Below are positions 43,848-52,326 of a DNA stretch of 64,000 bases, piece after piece; within the stretch, counting starts at the first letter, position 1, and every line of letters begins with the position of its first letter. This DNA comes from an uncultured Rhizobiaceae group bacterium (GTDB taxonomy: Bacteria > Pseudomonadota > Alphaproteobacteria > Rhizobiales > Rhizobiaceae), in NCBI GenBank assembly GCA_947501445.1, contig CANMVS010000008.1:244024-308023 (forward strand), given 5' to 3'. A program made the position numbers and the translations under genes. Below the pieces are notes generated by a model. The model saw only the letters and a program-made list of their open reading frames with translations, ran no database searches and was not told the origin of the DNA.

Positions 43848-44795
43848 TTAAGTCACAACCTCGTAGCCGGGTTCTTCGGGTTCATCGTCGCTTATTTGTG
43901 CCGGGAAACCATCGGCAAGAATGCTGCAGCCGGTAGCCTCCTCAAGCCTCTTGATAATATTGGGTGAATATTCCCGTGGACCAAATCTGGCTTCACCATC
44001 GTTGAAAATGTCGATCATGACAGGGTTGATTTCCAGCGGGACATTAAACCGGTCAGCCACCTGCTGAAAAAGGCCGATGTCCTTGGATACCAGATCCATG
44101 GTGAAACTGATATCGCGCGAGCCATTGAGGATGACCTGACTTTCGGTTTCATGCACAAAGGAATTGCCCGATGAAATCCGGATCGCTTCATAGGTGGTTT
44201 TCATGTCCATGCCAGCTGCTTTGGACGTCACCAGAGCTTCGCTCAACGTCACAAGATTGGCCGTGGCCAGATAATTGGTAACGACTTTCAGGATGGAAGC
44301 CGAACCGAGGGCGCCGGTATGAAGAATGCGCCGTCCCATTGCTGTGAGGATCGGCAGTATGCGCTCAAAAGTGGCGCGTTCACAGCCAGCGAATATGGCA
44401 ATATTGCCGGTTGCAGCGCGGTGACACCCGCCCGACACCGGACAATCGACCGGCGCGCATCCCTTTTCCATGACCATAGCGCCAAGCCTTTTGACTTCAG
44501 CTTCGTCAGTCGTGGACATTTCCGCCCAGATTTTTCCGGATGTCATGCCCGCCAGTACACCATTGTCGCCTTCCATGACTGCTGCGGACGCCGCCGGACT
44601 GGGCAGGCAGGTAATAATCATGTCGCATTGTTCAGCCATCTTTGCCGGACTGTCAGCCCAATGGGCACCCTGGTCCAGAAAGGGCTGTGCAACCGATTTG
44701 TCGAGATCGCGTACCGTCAGGTCAAAGCCGTTTCTCAACAGACTGCCGGCCAGTTTGCCGCCAACATTACCAAGACCGATAAAACCTATTTTCAT
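43848..44795 (-). CDS. 3-hydroxyisobutyrate-dehydrogenase-family oxidoreductase
   Basis: A 315-residue beta-hydroxyacid dehydrogenase. The cofactor motif is IGFIGLGNVGGKLAGSLL, the substrate loop is DCPVSGGCHRAATGNIAIFAG and the catalytic Lys/Asn lie in SASILKVVTNYLATANL. Family members act on 3-hydroxy acids such as 3-hydroxyisobutyrate, tartronate semialdehyde or sugar-acid derivatives. A Glu/Asp-rich tail (DDEPEEPGYEVVT) closes the protein. It follows the enolase-superfamily gene by 29 bases in a minus-strand operon. Confidence 0.88.
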   Translation of the reverse strand: MKIGFIGLGNVGGKLAGSLLRNGFDLTVRDLDKSVAQPFLDQGAHWADSPAKMAEQCDMIITCLPSPAASAAVMEGDNGVLAGMTSGKIWAEMSTTDEAEVKRLGAMVMEKGCAPVDCPVSGGCHRAATGNIAIFAGCERATFERILPILTAMGRRILHTGALGSASILKVVTNYLATANLVTLSEALVTSKAAGMDMKTTYEAIRISSGNSFVHETESQVILNGSRDISFTMDLVSKDIGLFQQVADRFNVPLEINPVMIDIFNDGEARFGPREYSPNIIKRLEEATGCSILADGFPAQISDDEPEEPGYEVVT

Positions 44796-44824
44796 GGAGA
44801 GCTCCAGATTATGTTGATTGACTT

Positions 44825-46033
44825 TCAGCCAATGGGGTTGGGGTCCATTGTCAGATGCAGCGTATCGCCGGTATAGGGATTTGCCCGGGCAACATCCTCG
44901 TCCAGTTCAATGCCAAGCCCGGGGGCGGTTGGCGCAATGACATAGCCATCCTCCCATTGAATGGGGTTCTTGAGGATTTCAGCGTGAAAACCATCCCATT
45001 TTTGAATGCTCTCGAGAATGAGAAAGTTCGGGATACAGGTTGCCAGTTGGATATTGGCAGCACCGACAACCGGGCCGCAATATAAATGCGGTGCTATCTG
45101 CGCGTATCGTGTCTCGGCCATTGCCGCGATTTTCTTGGCCTCAAGTATGCCGCCGACACGACCAAGGTTCATTTGCAATATGGATGCAGCACCCGCATCA
45201 AGAACGCGCGCAAACTCATATTTTGTGCACAACCGCTCGCCGGTCGAAATGGGAATGGATGTCGATCGTGCCACTTCTGCCATCTGATCTGGCATCTCGG
45301 GTGGCACCGGCTCCTCAAACCACAATGGATCATAGGCTTCGATGCGGCGGGCCATGCGTTTTGCACCGGACGTGGTGAACTGCCCGTGTGTGCCAAATAG
45401 CAGGTCAGCCCGTGTTCCAACTGCTTCACGAATGCGCTTGCAGAAGAGTTCTGATCTTTCAAGATCTTCAAGGCTCGGCTGATGTCCATCGTAAACGGTG
45501 TAGGGGCCGGCAGGATCAAACTTGACTGCGCTGAAACCCTGCTCGACCCAATGAAGTGCAACCTCGGCGGCAAGATCAGCATCGTTGTAAACATTTCGGC
45601 TGTTGGCGTCCGGATAGACATGCGCATCACCCGGCGGATAAAGATAGGTATAGCTGCGCAGCCGTTCGTGAACCTTGCCGCCGAGTAGCGCGTGTATCGG
45701 CCTGTCTGCCGCCTTGCCGATGATATCCCAGCAGGCCATTTCCAGACCACTCAATACGCCCATAACTGTCACATCTGGCCGCAGGGTGTAGCCTGCACCA
45801 TAGGTCTGTCGCCAGAGGCGCTCGATATGGTGTGGATCACTGCCTTCAAACACCCGTGCGAAGACATCTTCTGCCATCCGGGCACAAAGGTCAGGTCCGA
45901 AGGTCGCACTATAGATTTCACCCAATCCGACGATGCCGCAGGCCGTGTGCAATTGTATGAATATGAAGTATCGCCCGCCGCGAGATGGGGGCGGATTGGC
46001 AACAACGAAGGTTTCGATCGATTGGAGCTTCAT
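44825..46033 (-). CDS. Mandelate racemase/muconate lactonizing (enolase superfamily) enzyme
   Basis: A 402-residue enolase-superfamily protein. The capping domain (1-125) is followed by a TIM barrel with AVKFDPAGPY (second-strand Lys), DLLFGTHGQFTTSGAKRM, WFEEPVPPE (metal Glu), ISTGERLC (metal Glu region) and IAPHLYCGP (late-strand His). The pattern fits an acid-sugar dehydratase of the mandelate-racemase subgroup, but the exact sugar acid cannot be named. The start at 46033 is chosen over an ATG 18 bases earlier. It is flanked by a GMC dehydrogenase gene upstream and a hydroxyacid dehydrogenase gene downstream. Confidence 0.87.
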   Translation of the reverse strand: MKLQSIETFVVANPPPSRGGRYFIFIQLHTACGIVGLGEIYSATFGPDLCARMAEDVFARVFEGSDPHHIERLWRQTYGAGYTLRPDVTVMGVLSGLEMACWDIIGKAADRPIHALLGGKVHERLRSYTYLYPPGDAHVYPDANSRNVYNDADLAAEVALHWVEQGFSAVKFDPAGPYTVYDGHQPSLEDLERSELFCKRIREAVGTRADLLFGTHGQFTTSGAKRMARRIEAYDPLWFEEPVPPEMPDQMAEVARSTSIPISTGERLCTKYEFARVLDAGAASILQMNLGRVGGILEAKKIAAMAETRYAQIAPHLYCGPVVGAANIQLATCIPNFLILESIQKWDGFHAEILKNPIQWEDGYVIAPTAPGLGIELDEDVARANPYTGDTLHLTMDPNPIG

Positions 46034-46119
46034 GGTTTTTTCATCCCGCATTTGCCAACCTGTCTGGTGTGTTCGTTCATTTGACGAACCCTTTGGTTGT
46101 AGGCCTCGTGCCCTTTGGT

Positions 46120-47736
46120 TTACGCATCTTCAAGTACCATGTCAGCGCCCTTTTGGGCCAGCATGATGGTGGGTGCATTGGTATTGCCGGAGGTGATATT
46201 GGGAAAAGCCGACGCATCAACGACCCGCAGGTTCTGCATGCCATGGACCCGCAATCTTGCATCAAGCACAGAGTTATCGACGCTTGAACCCATGCGGCAG
46301 GTGCAGGTGGGATGAAACACCGTTGCGGCACGTTCCTTGAAATCTTCCAAAGCATCGGCATCATCCATACGGGCGAGATCCGGTTGCTCGCTCGCCGCTA
46401 TCAGCCTGTGCATGGTCGGTGTTGCAAGCATTTCGCGTATCAGCCGGGCACCGCCTATCACACCGTCCCGATCCTCTTCGGTGGATAGTGAGTTGGCCTT
46501 GATCACGGGGGCGGACTGGGCATTGTCGGAGGTGATATGGATTGTTCCGCGGCTGGTTGGCCGACAGGGCTGAAACGACAAGATAAACCCGGAGTAGGGT
46601 GCCATTTTTGGCGTGGATGCACCGTCGTAGGTGTAATTGGCGGGATTGCAGTAGATCTGGATATCCGGGTGGCTGACATCCTTTGAGCTGCGCATGAAAC
46701 CACCGCATTGATTGGGGCCGATACTCAAAAGACCGCGTCGGTTCATCAGATACTGCAGCCCGTTGCGAATGCGTCCCGACAGCGGGGACAGCTGATCATT
46801 GACTGATGGCTCGGTGCTGCGATAGCTGTAGGTAACCGACAGATGATCCTGCAGCCCGCACCCCACTTGTGGCAGATCGTGGATAACGCTCACGCCCGCA
46901 ACAGCCAGTACCTGTGAGGGCCCAATGCCTGATCGTTGAAGAATGCCGGGCGTATTAACCGCGCCGGCGCAAACAATTACCTCACGCCTGGCACTGGCCT
47001 GCATCGATTGATTGCCGAGGTGATAGCGGATGCCGCAAGCGCGCCGTCCATCAAGGGACAGGCGATCAACCACCGCATTTTTGACGAGTTTCAGATTACC
47101 CCGATGCAGGGCGGGGTGCAGAAAGGCGTCTGCACAAGACCATCTCCAGCCGTTTTTGACCGTCTTCGGCAATATGCCAAGCCCCTCTGCTGCCTCGTCG
47201 TTCAAGTCACCGGTAACGGGCCAGCCGGCATCCTTGGCCGCCTCAAGGAAACGCCTGGTAAGAGGATGCGCCTGGTCGGTGAAATCAGACACACGAACAG
47301 GCCCATTGCCCAGCATTTCACAACCGCCGTTCAGACGCCTTTCGCGGGATTCTATTCGATCATAAATTGATCGCACAGTCTGCCAATCCCAGCCGGAAGC
47401 ACCATTGTTTGTCCAATCGCCAAAATCATGGGGCAGGCCGCGCAGATACACCAATGCATTGATTGCCCCCGAACCGCCAAGTGCCCGCCCGCGTGGCCAA
47501 TAGTCGGATCGACCATTGAGGCCCGGGTCACTGTCCGTGTGAAATTGCCATGTAACCGTTGGATCTGTGAATGTGAACCCATAGCCAATAGGCACTTTGA
47601 TACGCAGCTTGCGATCCGTGCCACCGGCTTCAACCAGCAGGACAGAGTTTCGGCTATCTTCCGACAGACGGTTGGCCAAAACGCATCCGGCGGACCCGGC
47701 ACCAACGATTATGTAATCAAATTCTTCCGACGCCAT
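46120..47736 (-). CDS. GMC-family choline/alcohol dehydrogenase-like flavoprotein
   Basis: A 538-residue GMC oxidoreductase. The FAD motif is YIIVGAGSAGCVLANRL, the first GMC signature is GRALGGSGAINALVYLRG, the second is GAVNTPGILQRSGIG, and the C-terminal block is HPTCTCRMG...LRVVDASAFPNITSGNTNAPTIMLAQKGA. The frame is open 162 bases further upstream, but the family N-terminus fits the ATG at 47736. It is cytoplasmic (no signal). It leads the operon with the enolase-superfamily and hydroxyacid dehydrogenase genes and is divergent from the LysR gene. Confidence 0.9.
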   Translation of the reverse strand: MASEEFDYIIVGAGSAGCVLANRLSEDSRNSVLLVEAGGTDRKLRIKVPIGYGFTFTDPTVTWQFHTDSDPGLNGRSDYWPRGRALGGSGAINALVYLRGLPHDFGDWTNNGASGWDWQTVRSIYDRIESRERRLNGGCEMLGNGPVRVSDFTDQAHPLTRRFLEAAKDAGWPVTGDLNDEAAEGLGILPKTVKNGWRWSCADAFLHPALHRGNLKLVKNAVVDRLSLDGRRACGIRYHLGNQSMQASARREVIVCAGAVNTPGILQRSGIGPSQVLAVAGVSVIHDLPQVGCGLQDHLSVTYSYRSTEPSVNDQLSPLSGRIRNGLQYLMNRRGLLSIGPNQCGGFMRSSKDVSHPDIQIYCNPANYTYDGASTPKMAPYSGFILSFQPCRPTSRGTIHITSDNAQSAPVIKANSLSTEEDRDGVIGGARLIREMLATPTMHRLIAASEQPDLARMDDADALEDFKERAATVFHPTCTCRMGSSVDNSVLDARLRVHGMQNLRVVDASAFPNITSGNTNAPTIMLAQKGADMVLEDA

Positions 47737-47843
47737 GACACTTCCATCTTGTTTTGTCCTAATGTTGATGTTCAATTGACTATAATCAAACGAAGCTTTA
47801 TCGGTCAAAGGCCTAAGTTTATTTGTGGGTATCGGAGTGTGCC

Positions 47844-48746
47844 ATGGGTTATCAATTACCACCGGTTGGCTGGTTGCGCGCATTTGAAGCGGCCGCACGC
47901 CACAATAGTTTTGCTGCCGCAGCCGGTGAGCTTAACATGACTTCAGCCGCAATCAGCCACCAGATTCGATCTCTTGAAAAGCGGCTGGGCTTTGGGCTTT
48001 TCGAGCGTTTGCCGCGTGGTGTGCGGTTAACGGACATGGGCGCTGCCTATGTGCCGGCTGTGCGTCGCGCCTTTGAGGATCTATCGATTGCAACCATGGG
48101 GATATTCGGATCGCTGGGTGACAAGACATTGCGCATCCGTGTGCCAATATCCTACGCAACGCTGGTATTGGTGCCGATCCTGCCGGAATTCCGCGCGGCC
48201 TATCCGGGCATAGAGCTGCAACTTTGCACGACCGTGTGGGGTGACGGGCTCAACCAGGAATCAGCGGATGTCGATATCCGCTACGGTGACGGCTACTGGG
48301 TTGATCTGCCTGGACAATCGGGATCCTTTGAAAAAATCGCCGATGAGCGATCCATTGTGGTGTGTTGTCCCGAATACCTGAAGCGTCTGGGTGACGATGT
48401 CAGTCTGGCGCGCATTTGCTCGGGCGATATTGTGGAAATCATGGGCTGTGAAGGCATGTGGGAAGACCTGATGAAGCAAAATGGTCTGGAAATTGTGCAG
48501 CATCCCACCGGTGTTAAATCCGACACGTCTCTGGTCGCACTTGAATATGCCATGACGGGACAGGGCGCCGTGCTGGTTCTTGATGCCTTTGCCAAACCCT
48601 ATCTGGATAGTGGCAGGCTTGTACAACCCGTGTCGGCAAGTCTTCCAGGCGAACAAGCGCATTATCTGCTCAAACGGCCCGACAGCCAGCATGCGCCTGA
48701 AGTATTGCTGTTCAGCGAGTGGATGCTGAACCGAATGCGGAGTTGA
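47844..48746 (+). CDS. LysR-family regulator (GcvA-like)
   Basis: A 300-residue LysR protein. The HTH is LRAFEAAARHNSFAAAAGELNMTSAAISHQIRSLEKRLG and the effector domain includes PISYATLVLVPILPEFRAAYPGIELQL, as in the GcvA subgroup. The ATG at 47844 has GGAG upstream. It is divergent from the GMC, enolase-superfamily and hydroxyacid dehydrogenase operon and probably controls it. The TGA stop lies within the first bases of structured repeat R1, and the last few codons resemble the upstream edge of the repeat unit. Confidence 0.9.
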   Translation: MGYQLPPVGWLRAFEAAARHNSFAAAAGELNMTSAAISHQIRSLEKRLGFGLFERLPRGVRLTDMGAAYVPAVRRAFEDLSIATMGIFGSLGDKTLRIRVPISYATLVLVPILPEFRAAYPGIELQLCTTVWGDGLNQESADVDIRYGDGYWVDLPGQSGSFEKIADERSIVVCCPEYLKRLGDDVSLARICSGDIVEIMGCEGMWEDLMKQNGLEIVQHPTGVKSDTSLVALEYAMTGQGAVLVLDAFAKPYLDSGRLVQPVSASLPGEQAHYLLKRPDSQHAPEVLLFSEWMLNRMRS

Positions 48747-49100
48747 TTTGTTTTCTATTCACGGCGCACCGGCGCTTGCGCGCCTGCCTCCATAGGGGGC
48801 GGCCAAATTATTGGCCGGGCCACGGTCGTGGCCTGTTTGAGCGAGCTGCAGGATGGCACAGGGTGCGGCGAACTGAGGGTCCTCGAGAGATTTCCCATGC
48901 GGTACACCGTGTCCCATCAAGGGCAAAAGAATTCCCGCGAAGCGGCAAGCGCGAATTGCGCGTCGGGGCTTATGCCCCGCCCCGTCTGGAGCCAGCGCCG
49001 AAGGCGCGGTACGGCGTGAAGACATTTATACAAAGCCATCAGTGTTCGGGTCGCAGCGCAGAAGAGACTTCCTGCGAACACGTGGGTTTGGCCGGCGGGG
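48743..49100 (+). repeat. Structured ~357-bp repeat unit R1
   Basis: The first of two direct units. It opens with TTGATTTGTTTTCTATTCAC and ends with GTGGGTTTGGCCGGCGGGG. Hairpins include CGGCCAA/TTGGCCG (48800-48817), GGCCACG/CGTGGCC (48818-48833), CCGC-GAA-GCGG, GCGC/GCGC, CGGGGC-TTAT-GCCCCG and GCGCC-GAA-GGCGC. Short frames of 60-90 codons occur on both strands but their reading frame is not kept between units, so the unit does not look coding. Confidence 0.9.
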
Positions 49101-49405
49101 GTGATTGTTTTCTATTCACGGCGTACCGGCGCTGACGCGCCTGCCTCCATAGGGGGCGGCCAAATTATTGGCCGGGCCGCAGTCGCGGCCTGTTTGAGTG
49201 CCGTGCAGGATGGCACCGGGTGCTGCGCACTCTGACACTCGAGAGATTTTCCTAGCAGCATGCCGTGTCCCATCAAGGGCAAAAGAATTCCCGCGAAGCG
49301 GCAAGCGCGAATTGCGCGTCGGGGCTTATGCCCCGCCCCGTCTGGAGCCAGCGCCGAAGGCGCGGTACGGCGCGAAGACATTCATACAAAGCCCTCCGCA
49401 AACAC
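49101..49405 (+). repeat. Structured repeat unit R2 (3' truncated)
   Basis: A direct copy of R1 at a 357-base period. The region around the CGGGGC-TTAT-GCCCCG and GCGCC-GAA-GGCGC hairpins is nearly identical to R1, while the middle (around 49215-49262) has diverged. In the stem at 49175-49190 the A-T pair of R1 is replaced by G-C. Similarity fades just after ATACAAAGCC, about 115 bases before the acyl-CoA dehydrogenase gene. Confidence 0.88.
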
Positions 49406-49523
49406 CTGCTTCCACCATCACCTGTGAATTATTCCTTCCGCTCTTGAGTCACCCGTGCGAATAGGTCAAGTTTGAACAAATAAGCTGATCTGTGTTTGTG
49501 GGACAGCGCCCAGGGAGAATGTA

Positions 49524-51317
49524 ATGCCGAATATTTTGCGACGTGAAGATATTGCTTTCTGGCTCTATGATTTTCTTGATCTGGAAGATCTGGCACGGCT
49601 GCCGCATTTTCGTGATGTCGAACGTGACGTGGCCGATGCAATTCTGGACAGTGTTGAGAAAATTGCGGAAGAGAAATTCCAGCCCCATGCAACAAAGCTC
49701 GATGCTCAGGAGCCCGAGTTTGATGGCGAAAACGTGCAGATCATCCCGGACGTAAAAGAGGCAATCGACAGTTTTTGTGAAGCCGGGCTGATGGGGGCGG
49801 GCTTCGACCATGAATATGGCGGTCTGCAACTTCCCTATTTGCTGCAGACGGCCATATCTGCATGGTTCTCAGCCGCCAATTGGGGCACAAGCGGCTATGC
49901 AGGATTGACCGTCGCAGCTGGCAATCTGTTGGCCGAACACGCCAGCAAGGAACAAAAGCAACGCTATTTGCTGCCCATGGTGGCTGGGCGATATTTTGGC
50001 ACCATGGCACTGTCAGAACCACATGCGGGTTCTTCAGTTGGCGACATCAAAACCCGAGCCGTGTTGCAGGAAGATGGCAGCTACCACCTGGTTGGAAACA
50101 AGATGTGGATTTCCGGTGCAGATCATGAAATGTCCGAGAATATCATCAATCTCGTTCTTGCCAGAATTCCCGGCAGCCCGGCCGGTGTAAAGGGCATTTC
50201 GCTGTTTATTGTACCGCGTTACCTGATCAATGAGGACGGAACACGCGGCAGGAAAAACGACATCAAGCTGGCCGGTTTGAACCACAAGATGGGGTGTCGG
50301 GGCACTGTGAACTGCGTGCTGAATTTTGGTGATGATGGCGGCGCTGTGGGCTGGCTTGTGGGCGAGCCCAATGCCGGACTTCGATATATGTTCTCGATGA
50401 TGAATGAAATGCGCATTGGCGTTGGTCTGAGCGCTGCGGCACTGGCGTCCACCGGCTACCTTCACGCCCTTGATTATGCAAAGGATCGCACCCAGGGGCG
50501 TAAATTGACGGATCGTGATCCCAATACGCCAATGATCCCCATTGTTGAACATGCGGATGTCAAACGCATGCTGCTGCAACAAAAAGCCTATGCGGAAGGT
50601 GCGATGGCCCTGTGTCTTTATGCGGCCAGATTGACAGATGAACTGCGGGCAGGCGATGACGCCACGCGCCAAAAAGCCCTGCTGCTGCTGGATATTTTGA
50701 CACCCATCGTGAAATCCTGGCCTTCCGAATTTGGTTTGCGGGCCAATGAAACCGCGATTCAGGTGCTGGGCGGTGCTGGATATACCCGCGATTATCCGCT
50801 GGAGCGCTTTTACCGTGATAACCGCCTCAACCATATTCACGAGGGCACCAAGGGTATTCAGGGCCTTGATCTGCTGGGTCGTAAAGTGCCGATGCACGAT
50901 GGCGCATCATTCAAACAACTGATGGCAGAAATTGAAGCGGGTATTGTAGAGGCAAAGGCTCATCCCGAACTCGCAGCCTGTGCCGCTCAATTGATGCAGA
51001 CACTGACCCTTGCTGGCAGGACAACTATTTCCATGGCCAGCAAGGCCGAGCAATTGGGACAGGAAACCTATCTGGCCAATGCAACGGTCTATCTGGATAT
51101 GCTGGGTCATGTCGTTGTCGGTTGGATATGGCTGCGCCAGGCCATGGCTGCCTTGAAAAAGCAGGCGGATATTGGCGATGAAGATGCCTTTTGCCAGGGA
51201 AAACTTGCCGCCTGTCAGTATTTCTTCAGATATGATTTGCCGGTGGTCGAAACACAATGCGCACTGCTTGAACAGATGGATACGACCTGTATGAAAACTC
51301 CGGTAGCGGCGTTTTGA
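49524..51317 (+). CDS. Acyl-CoA dehydrogenase with C-terminal extension (DmdC/AidB-like length)
   Basis: A 597-residue acyl-CoA dehydrogenase. Core features are YGGLQLPYLLQTAISAWFSAAN, the FAD/substrate loop TMALSEPHAGSSVGDIKTRA, MMNEMRIGVGLSA, IQVLGGAGYTRDYPLERFYRD and catalytic Glu440 in HIHEGTKGIQGLDLLGRK. The extra N-terminal segment and the C-terminal domain of about 120 residues match the long group that includes 3-methylmercaptopropionyl-CoA dehydrogenase (DmdC). The substrate is not certain. A GGGAGAA ribosome binding site precedes the ATG. It stands alone between two inverted arrays of the 357-bp repeat. Confidence 0.88.
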   Translation: MPNILRREDIAFWLYDFLDLEDLARLPHFRDVERDVADAILDSVEKIAEEKFQPHATKLDAQEPEFDGENVQIIPDVKEAIDSFCEAGLMGAGFDHEYGGLQLPYLLQTAISAWFSAANWGTSGYAGLTVAAGNLLAEHASKEQKQRYLLPMVAGRYFGTMALSEPHAGSSVGDIKTRAVLQEDGSYHLVGNKMWISGADHEMSENIINLVLARIPGSPAGVKGISLFIVPRYLINEDGTRGRKNDIKLAGLNHKMGCRGTVNCVLNFGDDGGAVGWLVGEPNAGLRYMFSMMNEMRIGVGLSAAALASTGYLHALDYAKDRTQGRKLTDRDPNTPMIPIVEHADVKRMLLQQKAYAEGAMALCLYAARLTDELRAGDDATRQKALLLLDILTPIVKSWPSEFGLRANETAIQVLGGAGYTRDYPLERFYRDNRLNHIHEGTKGIQGLDLLGRKVPMHDGASFKQLMAEIEAGIVEAKAHPELAACAAQLMQTLTLAGRTTISMASKAEQLGQETYLANATVYLDMLGHVVVGWIWLRQAMAALKKQADIGDEDAFCQGKLAACQYFFRYDLPVVETQCALLEQMDTTCMKTPVAAF

Positions 51318-51457
51318 GGCTCGGACAGTTCACAACACCCGATGCCATCCTGCATGGCACTCAAACAGGCCACGACCGTGGCCCGGCCAATAAATTGGCC
51401 GCCCCTATGGAGGCAGGCGCGCCAGCGCCGGTGCGCCGTGAATAGAAAACAAATCAA
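51318..51457 (-). repeat. Structured repeat unit R3 (partial)
   Basis: In reverse complement it matches the first 140 bases or so of the unit, from TTGATTTGTTTTCTATTCAC past the GGCCACG/CGTGGCC stem. It begins immediately after the acyl-CoA dehydrogenase stop codon. The CGGCCAA stem is intact with loop TTTA instead of ATTA. Confidence 0.82.
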
Positions 51458-51814
51458 CCCCGCCAGCCAAACCCACGCGTTCACAGGAGCGCTCATCTGC
51501 GCTGCACCCCGATCACCGATAGCTTTGTATAAATGTCTTCGCGCCGTACCGCGCCTTTCGGCGCTGGCTCCAGACGGCGCTGGCCATCAGGCCCGACGCG
51601 CATTCGCGCTTGCCCGCTGCGCGGGTAACCGTGTCCTCTCGACAGGGTGACGTGTGCCGCACGGGAAATCTCTCGAGGACCCTCAGTTCGCCGCACCCTG
51701 TGCCTGCCTGCATGGCACTCAATCAGGCCGCGACCGCGGCCCGGCCAATAATTTGGCCGCCCCCTATGGAGGCAGGCGCGTCAGCGCCGGTACGCCGTGA
51801 ATAGAAAACAATCA
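51458..51814 (-). repeat. Structured repeat unit R4
   Basis: A full 357-base unit in minus orientation. Stem differences from R1 are compensated or confined to loops: GCGCC-GAAA-GGCGC (loop GAA in R1), CCCGC-GCA-GCGGG (one extra base pair), GGCCGCG/CGCGGCC (A-T changed to G-C). Confidence 0.88.
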
Positions 51815-52212
51815 ACCCCGCCGGTCAAACCCACGTGTTCACAGGACCACTCTTCTGCGTTGCACCCCGAACACTGATAGCTTTGTATAATGTCTTCGCG
51901 CCGTATCGCGCCTTACGGCGCTGGCTCCAGACGGGGCGGGCCATCAGGCCCGACGCGCGTTTGCGCTTGCCGCTTCGCGGTAACTCTTTTGCCCTCGATG
52001 AGGCACAGCGTACCGCTCGGGAAACCCCTCGAGAGTCACAGCATGCAGCACCCGATGTCTGCCCGCATGGCACTCAAACAGGCCGCGACCGCGGCCCGGC
52101 CAATAATTTGGCCGCCCCCCTATGGAGGCAGGCGCGTCAGCGCCGGTACGCCGTGAATGGAAAACAAATCAACCCCACCAGCCAAACCCACGCACTCACA
52201 GGAGCACACCAC
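51815..52212 (-). repeat. Structured repeat unit R5 with partial extra end
   Basis: A full minus-orientation unit (51815-52172) plus about 40 bases of a further unit. The stem CGGGCC-TGAT-GGCCCG replaces CGGGGC-TTAT-GCCCCG of R1/R2, a double change that keeps pairing. The loop of the GCGCC stem is GTAA. The array ends about 115 bases before the O-antigen-ligase-like gene. Confidence 0.86.
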
Positions 52213-52326
52213 CACGCCGCATCACCATTTGTTGCCACCACCCGCCACAATTACCTTGCATCCATGGGGTATGATTCTCTATGCAGGCGGCACCGTGATT
52301 GCACGGAGTGGTAGAAGGAATCGCAG

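Noticed and set aside
48759..49025. Recurring 88-89-codon frames beginning MSSRRTAPSALAPDGAGH in the repeat units
   Set aside because: The frame is shifted by one-base indels in R4 and the C-terminal parts differ in frame between R1 and R2; changes follow hairpin pairing and not codons, so these are treated as chance frames in G+C-rich repeats.
48743..52212. CRISPR array
   Set aside because: The units are about 357 bases long, near-continuous and hairpin-rich, with no short repeat/spacer pattern and no cas genes.
48743..52212. Composite transposon ends
   Set aside because: No transposase or target-site duplication is visible, and units are tandem within each array, unlike IS ends.
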